DNA of 64,000 nt from Micromonospora sp. CP22 (lineage in GTDB: Bacteria > Actinomycetota > Actinomycetes > Mycobacteriales > Micromonosporaceae), in the NCBI RefSeq assembly GCF_009712475.1, contig NZ_VCJO01000020.1, positions 1 through 64,000 of the forward strand, in the 5' to 3' direction. The notes beneath the pieces are model-generated. The model was not told the origin of the DNA. It saw only the letters and a list, made by a program, of their open reading frames with translations, and did not search any database. Below, piece after piece: positions 57,050 to 64,000 of the stretch (position 1 is the stretch's first letter; the number at the start of each line of letters is the position of its first letter). The position numbers and the translations under genes were made by a program.

Positions 57050-58231
57050 CTACTTCCAGCGCTGGGGGTAACCCGGCAGGTCGGTGCAGCCGCACATGGC
57101 GTAGTGCAGCGGCGGCATCTCCGGATCGAGGTAGCTGTCCAGGTTCTCCTGGGTGATCGTCGGCTGCGGCAGCTTCCACGGGGCCGACACCTGCTGGCCG
57201 TCGAGGATCCGCAGCGCCGCGATGATCGGCGTACGCCACTGGTAGGTCGGATACGTGGGCGCGATCGCGGTGAGACCCTCGTCCTTCCACAGCTTCAGGA
57301 AGTCGAGCTGGTCCTCGCCGTTGATCGGAGGTACCGGCTGACCGGCGTCCTGGAACGCCTCCACCGCCGCGACGGCGACCGCACCCGCGTCCATCCAGAC
57401 GCCGTCGATGGTGCCGTGCCGCTGGATGTAGTCGTTGACGATCTTCTTGGTCTTGGCCGGGTCACCGTCGGTGAACTCCACCCCGACGACGTCGACCTGC
57501 GCCTTGTCGAACACCACCTTCGCGGCGGACCAGCGGGTCTCCAGCACGTCGACGCCGGGCAGGATACGCAGCGCGAGGACCTTCCCGCCGGGCTTCATCC
57601 GCTGGCTGACGAACTCCGCGCCGACGTGACCGAACCCGTACCCACCGATCGGGTTGATGAAGGTCACCGGGCAGTCGGTGTCGACGCCACGGTCGAAGAC
57701 GACGACCGGCAGGTCAGCCTTGCAGGCCGCCTCGACCGCGGGGGTGAGCGTGGCGGTGGTGTTCGGCGAGACGATGAGCGCGTCGCAGCCCTTCCCGAGC
57801 AGGTCGTTGATGTCGGCGATCTGCTTCTGGTCCTTGCCCTCGGCGTCGACGTGCACGAACTCCTTGATCCGGTCGCCCTGGGCCTCGACCTCGGCCTGCA
57901 TGGTCTTGAAGCCGACCTGTCGCCACGGGTTGTTCAGCGCCGCGTTCGAGAAGCAGATCTTGTGCGGGCCCGCCTTCTTGAACTTGGCGGTGTCGACCAT
58001 CTTCGGGTTGAGCACCTGCTCCCACGGCTTGTCGGCGGGGCCGGTCGGCGCGGCGTCGAGCAGCGCGAGTTCGTTGTCGTAGTCGGCCTGGACGAAGAAC
58101 TTCGACTGTTCCCCGGTGCCGGCGGCGGGCGCGGAGGAGGAGTCCGACGGGGTCGCGGCGGGCTCGTCGGTGGCGCAGGCGGCAAGGGACAACAGGATGA
58201 GCGCGGCCGTGGCCGCCATGCCTCGTTTCAC
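57050..58231 (-). CDS. Sugar ABC transporter substrate-binding lipoprotein (RbsB-like)
   Basis: The 393-residue protein has a lipoprotein signal with lipobox LAAC and a periplasmic-binding fold: KICFSNAALNNPWRQVGFKT, LLGKGCDALIVSPNTTATL, LPVVVFDRGVDTDCPVTFI and GVWMDAGAVAVAAVEAF, typical of ribose-type binding proteins. An extra segment (about 25-85) sits before the fold, and a CGCTDLPG cysteine pair lies near the end. It starts at a GTG behind AAGGAG, 13 bases after the second permease gene. The sugar is not predictable. Confidence 0.9.
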   Translation of the reverse strand: MKRGMAATAALILLSLAACATDEPAATPSDSSSAPAAGTGEQSKFFVQADYDNELALLDAAPTGPADKPWEQVLNPKMVDTAKFKKAGPHKICFSNAALNNPWRQVGFKTMQAEVEAQGDRIKEFVHVDAEGKDQKQIADINDLLGKGCDALIVSPNTTATLTPAVEAACKADLPVVVFDRGVDTDCPVTFINPIGGYGFGHVGAEFVSQRMKPGGKVLALRILPGVDVLETRWSAAKVVFDKAQVDVVGVEFTDGDPAKTKKIVNDYIQRHGTIDGVWMDAGAVAVAAVEAFQDAGQPVPPINGEDQLDFLKLWKDEGLTAIAPTYPTYQWRTPIIAALRILDGQQVSAPWKLPQPTITQENLDSYLDPEMPPLHYAMCGCTDLPGYPQRWK

Positions 58232-58244
58232 TGACAGAATCTCC

Positions 58245-59228
58245 TTATCTCGACGTGGAACGTCGGGTCGAAACCGCCACGGCGAACAGGATGATGGCGC
58301 CCTGGACCGTTGGTCTGAGCGCGCCGGAGACGCCGTAGAAGTTCATGAGCGTGAACAGCAGTTCGAGGGTCAGCGCGCCGAGCATCGCCCCGACGACCGA
58401 GCCCCGTCCGCCGCCCAGGGCGACGCCGCCGAGGACGACCGCGGTGATGGCGCCGAACTCCAGCCCGGCACCGGCTTGGAAGGACACTCCGCTGTAGCCG
58501 CCGATCAGGATCGCCGCGACCGCGGCGGCGAGGCCGCTCAGCATGAAGGCGATCGTCCGGGTCCGGTGCACCCGGGCGCCGCTCAGCTCCGCGGTACGCG
58601 GGTTGTCCCCCACGGCGACCAGGACCCGACCGAAGTCGGAGCGCATCAACAGCACGGCGAGGGTCGCGAGGACCAGCAGGATCACCAGGGCGTACGGGAT
58701 GCGCCCGAGCCCTGGCACGTCCTCGAACGCGCGCCGACCGAACCGGCGGAACTCCTCGGAGAGCCCGCCCTTGGGTGCGCCGTTGGACCAGAGGTAGACC
58801 GCCCCCACCAGGATCAGGAACATGCCGAGGGTGGTGATGAACGAGGGCACCCGCAGTCGCGTCGTGATCAACCCGTTGACCAGCCCGACGAGCAGCCCAC
58901 CGGCGAGCAGCACCAGCACCACCGGCCAGGTCCGGGACGGGTCGCTGTCGATGAGCCGCGCGGCGACCACGACCTGCGCGGTGACCAGGGAGCCGACCGA
59001 CAGGTCGAACTCTCCGGAGACGATCACGAAGTACTGACCGGCGGCGAGCAGGATGAGCGGTGCTGATCGGCCGAGGAACGACATCAGTGAGGGCGGCGCC
59101 ATGAAGTCGGGCTGCCGGACGGTGATCAGCACCAACAGCACCGCGAGTATCGCGATCAGCGGCAGGAGGCCACCGGAGCGTACCCGGGCGAGCCGGGACG
59201 GCAGCGGGCGACGCTGGACGAGTCGCAT
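58245..59228 (-). CDS. Sugar ABC transporter permease (RbsC-type), second
   Basis: The 327-residue permease has about nine or ten membrane segments. Landmarks are LLAAGQYFVIVSGEFDLSVGS, FITTLGMFLILVGAVYLWSNG, VGDNPRTAELSGARVHRTR and AVVLGGVALGGGRGSVVGAMLG, as in ribose-type permeases. It starts one base after the stop of the first permease gene. The two permeases are clearly different in sequence and probably form a heterodimer. Confidence 0.92.
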   Translation of the reverse strand: MRLVQRRPLPSRLARVRSGGLLPLIAILAVLLVLITVRQPDFMAPPSLMSFLGRSAPLILLAAGQYFVIVSGEFDLSVGSLVTAQVVVAARLIDSDPSRTWPVVLVLLAGGLLVGLVNGLITTRLRVPSFITTLGMFLILVGAVYLWSNGAPKGGLSEEFRRFGRRAFEDVPGLGRIPYALVILLVLATLAVLLMRSDFGRVLVAVGDNPRTAELSGARVHRTRTIAFMLSGLAAAVAAILIGGYSGVSFQAGAGLEFGAITAVVLGGVALGGGRGSVVGAMLGALTLELLFTLMNFYGVSGALRPTVQGAIILFAVAVSTRRSTSR

Positions 59229-59229
59229 C

Positions 59230-60243
59230 TCAGATCGCCGCCTTTCGCATGCTCCGGCGGGCGTAGACGGCCACGGCGGCGATGATGATGGCTCCCCGGA
59301 TCACCTGCTTGAAGAAGGCGTCCACTTCGAGCTGGTTGAAGATGGCGTCGATGCTGGCGAGCAGCAGGACACCGCCGAGGGTGCCGATGACCCCGCCCCG
59401 GCCACCGGCGAGAGCGGTGCCACCGATGACCACCGCCGCGATCGACTCCAGGTCGTAGAGGCCCTCGGTGCCCACCCGTGGGGCGCCCGAACCGAGCCGA
59501 CTGGCCAGGTAGATCCCGGCCAGGCCGGCGCAGAGTGAGCAGAGCACGTGGGCCACGACCAGGACCCGCTCGTTGCGCACGCCGGAGAGCCGGGCGACTT
59601 CCGGGTCGCCCCCGACGGCGACCAGGTGGTGGCCGAACCGGGTCCGCGTTAGCGCGAACCAGCACGCCCCGGTCACCGCGACCAGCAGCAGGAAGGACAG
59701 CGGGACGGGACCGATGCGCTGGTAGCCGAGGGTCTGCACGAGCGTCGGGGAGGTGCTGCCGGCGGGCCCGTCGTAGCCGTTGTCGAGGTAGCCCTTGAGC
59801 AGCAGCCCGACGCCGAGGGTGGCGATGAAGGCGTTGATCCGCAGCCGGGTGACGAGCAGCCCGTTGAGCAGCCCGACAGCGGCGCTGACGGTGAGCGCGA
59901 GGCCGACCGCCGGTAGCAGTGCGCCGTCACTGCCGTTCATCGTCTCGGCCGCCACGAGGGTGCTCAGACTGATCACGTAGGCGACCGACAGGTCGAGTGA
60001 ACCACCGAGGATGACCAGGGTCTGGCCGACCGCGACGAGGCCCAGCCCGGCGGCGACGTGCAGCAGGCTCACCGTCGTCGCCTGGTTGAACAGCTGACCG
60101 CCGTCGATCATGACGATCAGCCAGCCGACCGCCAAGGTGATGGCCAACGCCACGAACACGCCCGGCACGGGCGGCCGAGCCGACCGCAGTGACGCGGTAC
60201 TCAGGCCGCCGAATCCGATGGCCCGTCCGCCGCGCCCACTCAC
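59230..60243 (-). CDS. Sugar ABC transporter permease (RbsC-type), first
   Basis: The 337-residue permease shows GQTLVILGGSLDLSVAYVIS, FIATLGVGLLLKGYLDNGYD, AVGGDPEVARLSGVRNERV and AAVVIGGTALAGGRGGVIGT. Family and topology match RbsC. Its start overlaps the ATPase stop by four bases (60240-60243), giving coupling. It pairs with the second permease gene downstream. Confidence 0.92.
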   Translation of the reverse strand: MSGRGGRAIGFGGLSTASLRSARPPVPGVFVALAITLAVGWLIVMIDGGQLFNQATTVSLLHVAAGLGLVAVGQTLVILGGSLDLSVAYVISLSTLVAAETMNGSDGALLPAVGLALTVSAAVGLLNGLLVTRLRINAFIATLGVGLLLKGYLDNGYDGPAGSTSPTLVQTLGYQRIGPVPLSFLLLVAVTGACWFALTRTRFGHHLVAVGGDPEVARLSGVRNERVLVVAHVLCSLCAGLAGIYLASRLGSGAPRVGTEGLYDLESIAAVVIGGTALAGGRGGVIGTLGGVLLLASIDAIFNQLEVDAFFKQVIRGAIIIAAVAVYARRSMRKAAI

Positions 60244-61751
60244 GCCGCCGCCCCGCGTACCGTGCCGACGGCCAGGGCCACCACGTCCTCCTCGGTGGCA
60301 CCGGCGGACAGCTCACCGGCGATCCGGCCGTCGCGCATGACGAGCATCCGGTCACTCATGCCGAGCAGTTCCGGCAACTCGGACGAGATCATCAGTACCG
60401 CCGCGCCCGACCGGGCGAGCCGACGGACGAGATCGTGGATCGCCGACTTCGCGCCCACGTCGATCCCCCGGGTGGGCTCGTCGAAGAGCAGGATCAACGG
60501 GTCCAGTGCGAGCCACCTGGCCAACACCACCTTCTGTTGGTTGCCGCCGGACAGAAACCGGATCTCCTGGTGGTCACCGGCGGCCCGGACCTCGACGGTG
60601 GCAAGCAGCTCACGCACGCGTACGGTGCGCGCGGCGCGGCCCGAGCGGAGCGGGAGGACCGCCCGGCTGGCGAGCAGCGCGTTGTCGAGCACCGACTGTC
60701 GGCCCACGATGCCCTCGCCCTTGCGGTCCTCGGTGACGTACGCGACGCCGGCCCGCGTCGCCGCACGCGGTGAGCGCAGCCGGGCCGGCTTACCGTCGAT
60801 CGTGACCAGACCGGTGGTGAACGGCTCGACCCCGAACAACGCGCGGGCCAGTGCCGACCGTCCGGAGCCCTGAAGGCCACCGACGCCCAGCACCTCACCC
60901 GCGCGCAGGTCCAGGTCGATGTCGCGTAGTTTGCGGTTCCCGCCGCCGCGCACGGTGAGCCGGACCGCTCCGACGTCCTCGGGGGCGGCCCGGTCGGGGT
61001 AGTAACTGGACAACTCCCGACCGACCATCTGGCGTACCAGATCCTCCGCCGTGGCCTCGGCGGTGGGCATCGTCCGCACCCGGCGTCCGTCCTTGAGGAC
61101 CGTGATCCGGTCGGACAGGTCGAAGACCTCGGTCAGCCGGTGCGAGACGTACAGCAGGCCGATGCCCTGTTGTTGCAGCCGCCGCACCAGCCCGTAGAGC
61201 AGTTCGACCTCGTGGTCGGCCAGGGCGGCGGTGGGCTCGTCCATGATGAGCAGTCGCGCGTCGAGGGCGAGCGCCTTGGCGATCTCCACCACCTGTTGCT
61301 GGGCGACTCCGAGGCGGCCCACCACCGCGTCGGCGGGCAGTGCCGTCTCGCCGATGGTGGCCAACAGCTCCCGGGTGCGGCTGAGCATCCGTCGCCGGTC
61401 GACCAGACCGCGCCGCCTCGGCTCGTGCCCCAGGAACACGTTCTCCGCGACGGTGCGTTCCGGCAGGAGGTTGAACTCCTGGTGGATGATGCCGATGCCG
61501 GCCCGCTGCGCCTCTCGTGGGCCACCGAACACGCGTGGTAGTCCCGCGAACTCGATGACACCGCCGTCCGGGGCGTGCCCACCTGAGATGATCTTCATGA
61601 GGGTGGACTTGCCGGCACCGTTCTCCCCCACCACGGCGTGCACCTCACCGGGGGCGACGTCGAGATCAACCCCGTCGAGGACGCGCACCCCGAAGAAGGA
61701 CTTGCTGATGCCGCGCAGGGCGAGCAGTGGCGTCTGCGGCCGATCCGACAT
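60240..61751 (-). CDS. Sugar ABC transporter ATP-binding protein (RbsA-type, two ABC domains)
   Basis: The 503-residue ATPase has two ABC modules. The first has Walker A VGENGAGKSTLMKI, signature RLGVAQQQVVEIAKAL and Walker B LLIMDEPTA. The second has a degenerate Walker A (GLQGSGRSAL), signature FLSGGNQQKVVLARWL and Walker B LILLFDEPTRGIDVG. This is the pattern of ribose/galactose-type importers. It is the first gene of the operon; AAGGAA precedes the ATG at 61751. The long intergenic region upstream contains dyads that may control it. Confidence 0.95.
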   Translation of the reverse strand: MSDRPQTPLLALRGISKSFFGVRVLDGVDLDVAPGEVHAVVGENGAGKSTLMKIISGGHAPDGGVIEFAGLPRVFGGPREAQRAGIGIIHQEFNLLPERTVAENVFLGHEPRRRGLVDRRRMLSRTRELLATIGETALPADAVVGRLGVAQQQVVEIAKALALDARLLIMDEPTAALADHEVELLYGLVRRLQQQGIGLLYVSHRLTEVFDLSDRITVLKDGRRVRTMPTAEATAEDLVRQMVGRELSSYYPDRAAPEDVGAVRLTVRGGGNRKLRDIDLDLRAGEVLGVGGLQGSGRSALARALFGVEPFTTGLVTIDGKPARLRSPRAATRAGVAYVTEDRKGEGIVGRQSVLDNALLASRAVLPLRSGRAARTVRVRELLATVEVRAAGDHQEIRFLSGGNQQKVVLARWLALDPLILLFDEPTRGIDVGAKSAIHDLVRRLARSGAAVLMISSELPELLGMSDRMLVMRDGRIAGELSAGATEEDVVALAVGTVRGAAA

Positions 61752-61839
61752 CAGGATTCCTTACTGGTAGTAATCGCCAAGGGCATCGATGCGCCACCTC
61801 AGAATCCACTTCCGACCGACCGGTCGCCTGGCTTTAGAT

Positions 61840-61851
61840 ATCGCAAGCGAT
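61840..61851. promoter_or_regulatory. Palindrome in the leftward operon leader/promoter
   Basis: ATCGC-AA-GCGAT is a perfect 12-base inverted repeat about 90 bases upstream of the ATPase start. It may be an operator of the uptake operon. Confidence 0.35.
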
Positions 61852-61874
61852 GCTTCCTGTTGTCGTGCTCAAAC

Positions 61875-61909
61875 TTTCGCTTGACACAACCGAAACATCG
61901 CACGTATGA
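61875..61909 (+). promoter_or_regulatory. Rightward promoter overlapped by TTTCG/CGAAA dyad
   Basis: TTGACA (61881-61886) and TATGAA (61904-61909) are 17 bases apart. TTTCG (61875-61879) and CGAAA (61891-61895) form an inverted repeat around the -35 box. CTTTCG/CGAAAG-type half-sites are common for LacI- and DeoR-type regulators in actinobacteria. Confidence 0.4.
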
Positions 61910-62036
61910 AGATAGATGCTCGGGGATAGGTGCGCAATCCCCGATCTTCCCGGACTCCCGGCCGGGCCGATGGCAGGCAACGACGCCGGGTCAGGTCCAC
62001 TGGGGAACGCACGTGCCATTGATCATTCCCGCCTAC

Positions 62037-62052
62037 ATGTTTGCGTTAACAT
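62037..62052. promoter_or_regulatory. LacI-type operator candidate before the ThuA fusion gene
   Basis: ATGTTTGCGTTAACAT has perfect ATGTT/AACAT ends and differs from the recalled actinobacterial LacI form TGTTAACGTTAACA at two central positions. It lies 225 bases before the start in an AT-rich patch. Confidence 0.45.
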
Positions 62053-62276
62053 TCATTTATGTACATGTCCCTATCTATCTAGGCTCCTTGCCACCAGGAG
62101 CCGGGCTCCACCCGAACGTGACTCTGCGTAACGGCCGGCGGCGCCGCTCCGGTACGCCGAGCCCGTGCGACAACCGCACCCGCCCGCCATCCCGGCGGGC
62201 GTCGGCGGACGCGCCCCGGGGGGTGACCTGACTCGTGGTAGCGCCCCTGTTTGCTCCGCCCCGACGAGGAGACGGC

Positions 62277-64000
62277 ATGCGTCGAAAAACAGCCATCATC
62301 GGACTGATCACCGGTCTGGTACTGGCGATCGCGCTGGTCCAGCCGGCATCGGCTGCTCCGGCCTTCCGCGCCCTGTTGTTCACCAAGACCACCGGCTACC
62401 GGCACGACTCGATCCCGGCCGGGGTCTCGATGTTCCAGCAGCAGGCTGCGGCCAACAACTTCGAGCTGGTGCACAGTGAGGACTCCAGTGTCTTCACGGC
62501 AGCCAATCTCGCCACCTTCGATGTGTTGATCATGTTCCAGACGTCCGGCATGGTGTGGACGTCGGCCAGCCAACGCCAGGCGGTGGAGGGCTACCTCGCC
62601 AGCGGCAAGGGCATCGTGGCCATCCACAACGCCACCGACATGGGCATCGAGGGCGAGTACCCGTGGTGGGACCAGACCATCAACGCGGGTGCCCACATGC
62701 CGGAGCACTCCCCCGGCGTCCTGCCCGGCACCGCCATCGTCGCCGACAAGAAGCACCCGTCGACGGCCGGCCTGCCGGACCGATGGAACCGCAGCGAGGA
62801 GTGGTACAACTTCGACAAGAACCCGCGCGGTGAGGTGCACGTCCTGGTCACCGCCGACGAACGCACGTACAACCCGGGCTCCCGGGCGATGGGCCCCGAC
62901 CATCCGATCTCCTGGTGCCGTAACACCGGCGGTGGCCGGGTCTGGGCCACGGCCATGGGACACGCGAGCGAGTCCTACAGCGAGACCCACTTCCGCAACC
63001 ACGTCCTCGGCGGCGTGAAGTGGGCCGCCGGCAACGAGCCGGGTGACTGCGGCGGCACCGTCTGGGGCAACTTCGAGAAGCGGACCCTCGACAGCAACAC
63101 CGTCGACCCGATGGCGCTCGCGGTGGCCCCCGACGGCCGGGTGATCTACGTACAGCGTGGCGGTCAGGTCAAGATCTTCAAGCCGAGCACCAACAGCACG
63201 GTCACCGCCGGCACGCTCAGTGTCTACACCGGAGGCGAGGACGGACTCACCGGCGTGGCGCTCGACCCGAACTTCGCCACCAACGGGTACGTCTACCTGT
63301 ACCACTCGCCGGCCAGCAGTTCGACCGACGTCAACCGGGTGTCCCGCTACACGCTCAACGGCGACACGTTGAACATGTCCAGCGGGGTCACCATCATCGA
63401 CATCCCGGCGTACCGGGACCGTACCTACCCCGAGCCCGGCCACACCGGCGGGTACATCGCCTTCGGGCCGGACGGCAACCTCTACATCGGCACCGGTGAC
63501 GACGTTCCGCCGAACCTCGACCCCAACTGGCAGGGCTACGCCCCGCTGGACTGGCGTCCGGGCAAGCACATGCTCGACGCGGCGCGTACCGCGGGCAACA
63601 CCAACGACCTGCGCGGGAAGCTGCTGCGCATCCGGCCCTCCGCCAACGGCGGCTACAGCATCCCGTCGGGCAACCTCTACCCGCAGGGGACGGCGCAGAC
63701 CCGGCCGGAGATCTACGCGATGGGCTTCCGCAACCCGTTCCGCTTCTCGATCGACCCGGCCAACGGTTGGGTCTACCTGGCCGACTACGGGCCCGACCGG
63801 AACCCACCGACCACCAACCGGGGCCCCGAGGGCCTCGTCGAACTCAACGTGATCAAGGCACCGGGCAACTACGGCTGGCCGTTCTGCCACGGCAACAACC
63901 AGCCGTACGCGCCCTACAACCCGGACACCGGCGTGGTCGGCGCGAAGTTCAACTGCTCCGCTCCGGTCAACAACTCGCCCAACAACACCGGGCTGACCAA
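62277..64000 (+). CDS. Secreted ThuA domain plus PQQ-type sugar dehydrogenase fusion (3' end outside window)
   Basis: About 574 codons are inside the window and the frame stays open at the right edge. A signal peptide ends near ASAAP. Residues about 30-240 form a ThuA glutamine-amidotransferase-like domain (ALLFTKTTGYRHDSIPAG, FDVLIMFQTSG, GIVAIHNATDMG, ATAMGHASESYS). From about 260 begins a beta-propeller like soluble glucose/sorbosone dehydrogenases (MALAVAPDGRVIYVQRGGQV, GLTGVALDPNFATNGYVYLY, HTGGYIAFGPDGNLYIGTGD, YAMGFRNPFRFSIDP). Such exported fusions occur in cellulolytic actinomycetes; the substrate and cofactor are not known. A GAGGAGA site precedes the ATG. It is divergent from the uptake operon. 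Confidence 0.9.
   Translation, partial: MRRKTAIIGLITGLVLAIALVQPASAAPAFRALLFTKTTGYRHDSIPAGVSMFQQQAAANNFELVHSEDSSVFTAANLATFDVLIMFQTSGMVWTSASQRQAVEGYLASGKGIVAIHNATDMGIEGEYPWWDQTINAGAHMPEHSPGVLPGTAIVADKKHPSTAGLPDRWNRSEEWYNFDKNPRGEVHVLVTADERTYNPGSRAMGPDHPISWCRNTGGGRVWATAMGHASESYSETHFRNHVLGGVKWAAGNEPGDCGGTVWGNFEKRTLDSNTVDPMALAVAPDGRVIYVQRGGQVKIFKPSTNSTVTAGTLSVYTGGEDGLTGVALDPNFATNGYVYLYHSPASSSTDVNRVSRYTLNGDTLNMSSGVTIIDIPAYRDRTYPEPGHTGGYIAFGPDGNLYIGTGDDVPPNLDPNWQGYAPLDWRPGKHMLDAARTAGNTNDLRGKLLRIRPSANGGYSIPSGNLYPQGTAQTRPEIYAMGFRNPFRFSIDPANGWVYLADYGPDRNPPTTNRGPEGLVELNVIKAPGNYGWPFCHGNNQPYAPYNPDTGVVGAKFNCSAPVNNSPNNTGLT

Larger units (their letters stand above)
61752..62276. other. Long divergent regulatory region of the sugar locus
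   Basis: No convincing gene lies in these 525 bases. The region is less GC-rich than its flanks. It holds a 12-base palindrome (61840-61851), a TTTCG/CGAAA dyad over a rightward TTGACA (61875-61895), and a LacI-like site (62037-62052). These separate the leftward uptake operon from the rightward ThuA fusion gene. Confidence 0.6.

Overview
This is a very GC-rich, densely packed window with third-position G/C, frequent GTG/TTG starts and strong purine-rich ribosome sites. Gene content points to a mycelial actinomycete, most likely Micromonosporaceae (Micromonospora-like). Supporting features are an SigE-type ECF factor, an ECF41 factor, an IdeR/DmdR iron box, lipoproteins with actinobacterial signal peptides, secreted CBM2 and ricin-type carbohydrate-active enzymes, and a polar coiled-coil protein. 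No rRNA, tRNA, CRISPR or insertion sequence was seen. The assignment rests on gene content read by eye, not on a database search.

Layout. 1-117 is the start of a secreted protein (cut by the edge). 289-5356 is a parE-parC topoisomerase IV operon whose ParE is interrupted by a 165-residue mini-intein inside the Toprim domain. 5742-16086 is a mixed run: secreted SGNH hydrolase, divergent nsrR/hmp nitric-oxide pair, alpha/beta hydrolase, an FAD oxidoreductase with its ECF41 sigma factor, small unknowns, DUF72, a zinc alcohol dehydrogenase and a 2'-5' RNA ligase-like protein. 16133-21036 is an iron-siderophore uptake operon (ATPase, lipoprotein, fused double permease, siderophore-interacting reductase) driven from one IdeR box. 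21326-30431 holds a polarity-type coiled-coil protein, AraC and large LuxR regulators, two lipoproteins and a FUSC membrane protein.

30722-40954 has a secreted GH5 cellulase, YccF, an SDR enzyme, a CDF metal exporter, a flavoprotein, a BASS symporter, DUF2855 and a SigE-type sigma factor overlapping its membrane partner. 41014-47025 is dominated by one 1,826-residue acyl-CoA carboxylase polypeptide with the domain order of eukaryotic acetyl-CoA carboxylase. 47321-53456 has a small unknown, a DEAD-box helicase, a PadR regulator coupled to a membrane protein broken by an in-frame TAG, a DUF2071 protein and a GGDEF protein.

53628-64000 looks like a carbohydrate utilisation locus. It contains a secreted beta-helix enzyme with a ricin domain, a five-gene operon (RbsA-type ATPase, two permeases, binding lipoprotein, TIM-barrel epimerase/isomerase) and, divergently, a secreted ThuA plus sugar-dehydrogenase fusion running off the right edge. 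Several clean inverted repeats lie in its promoters.

The items most worth a second look are the ParE mini-intein, the eukaryote-like single-chain carboxylase, the nonsense codon in the PadR-partner gene, the self-contained ECF41 module, and the set of well-formed operators (IdeR, NsrR-like, PadR, LacI-like).
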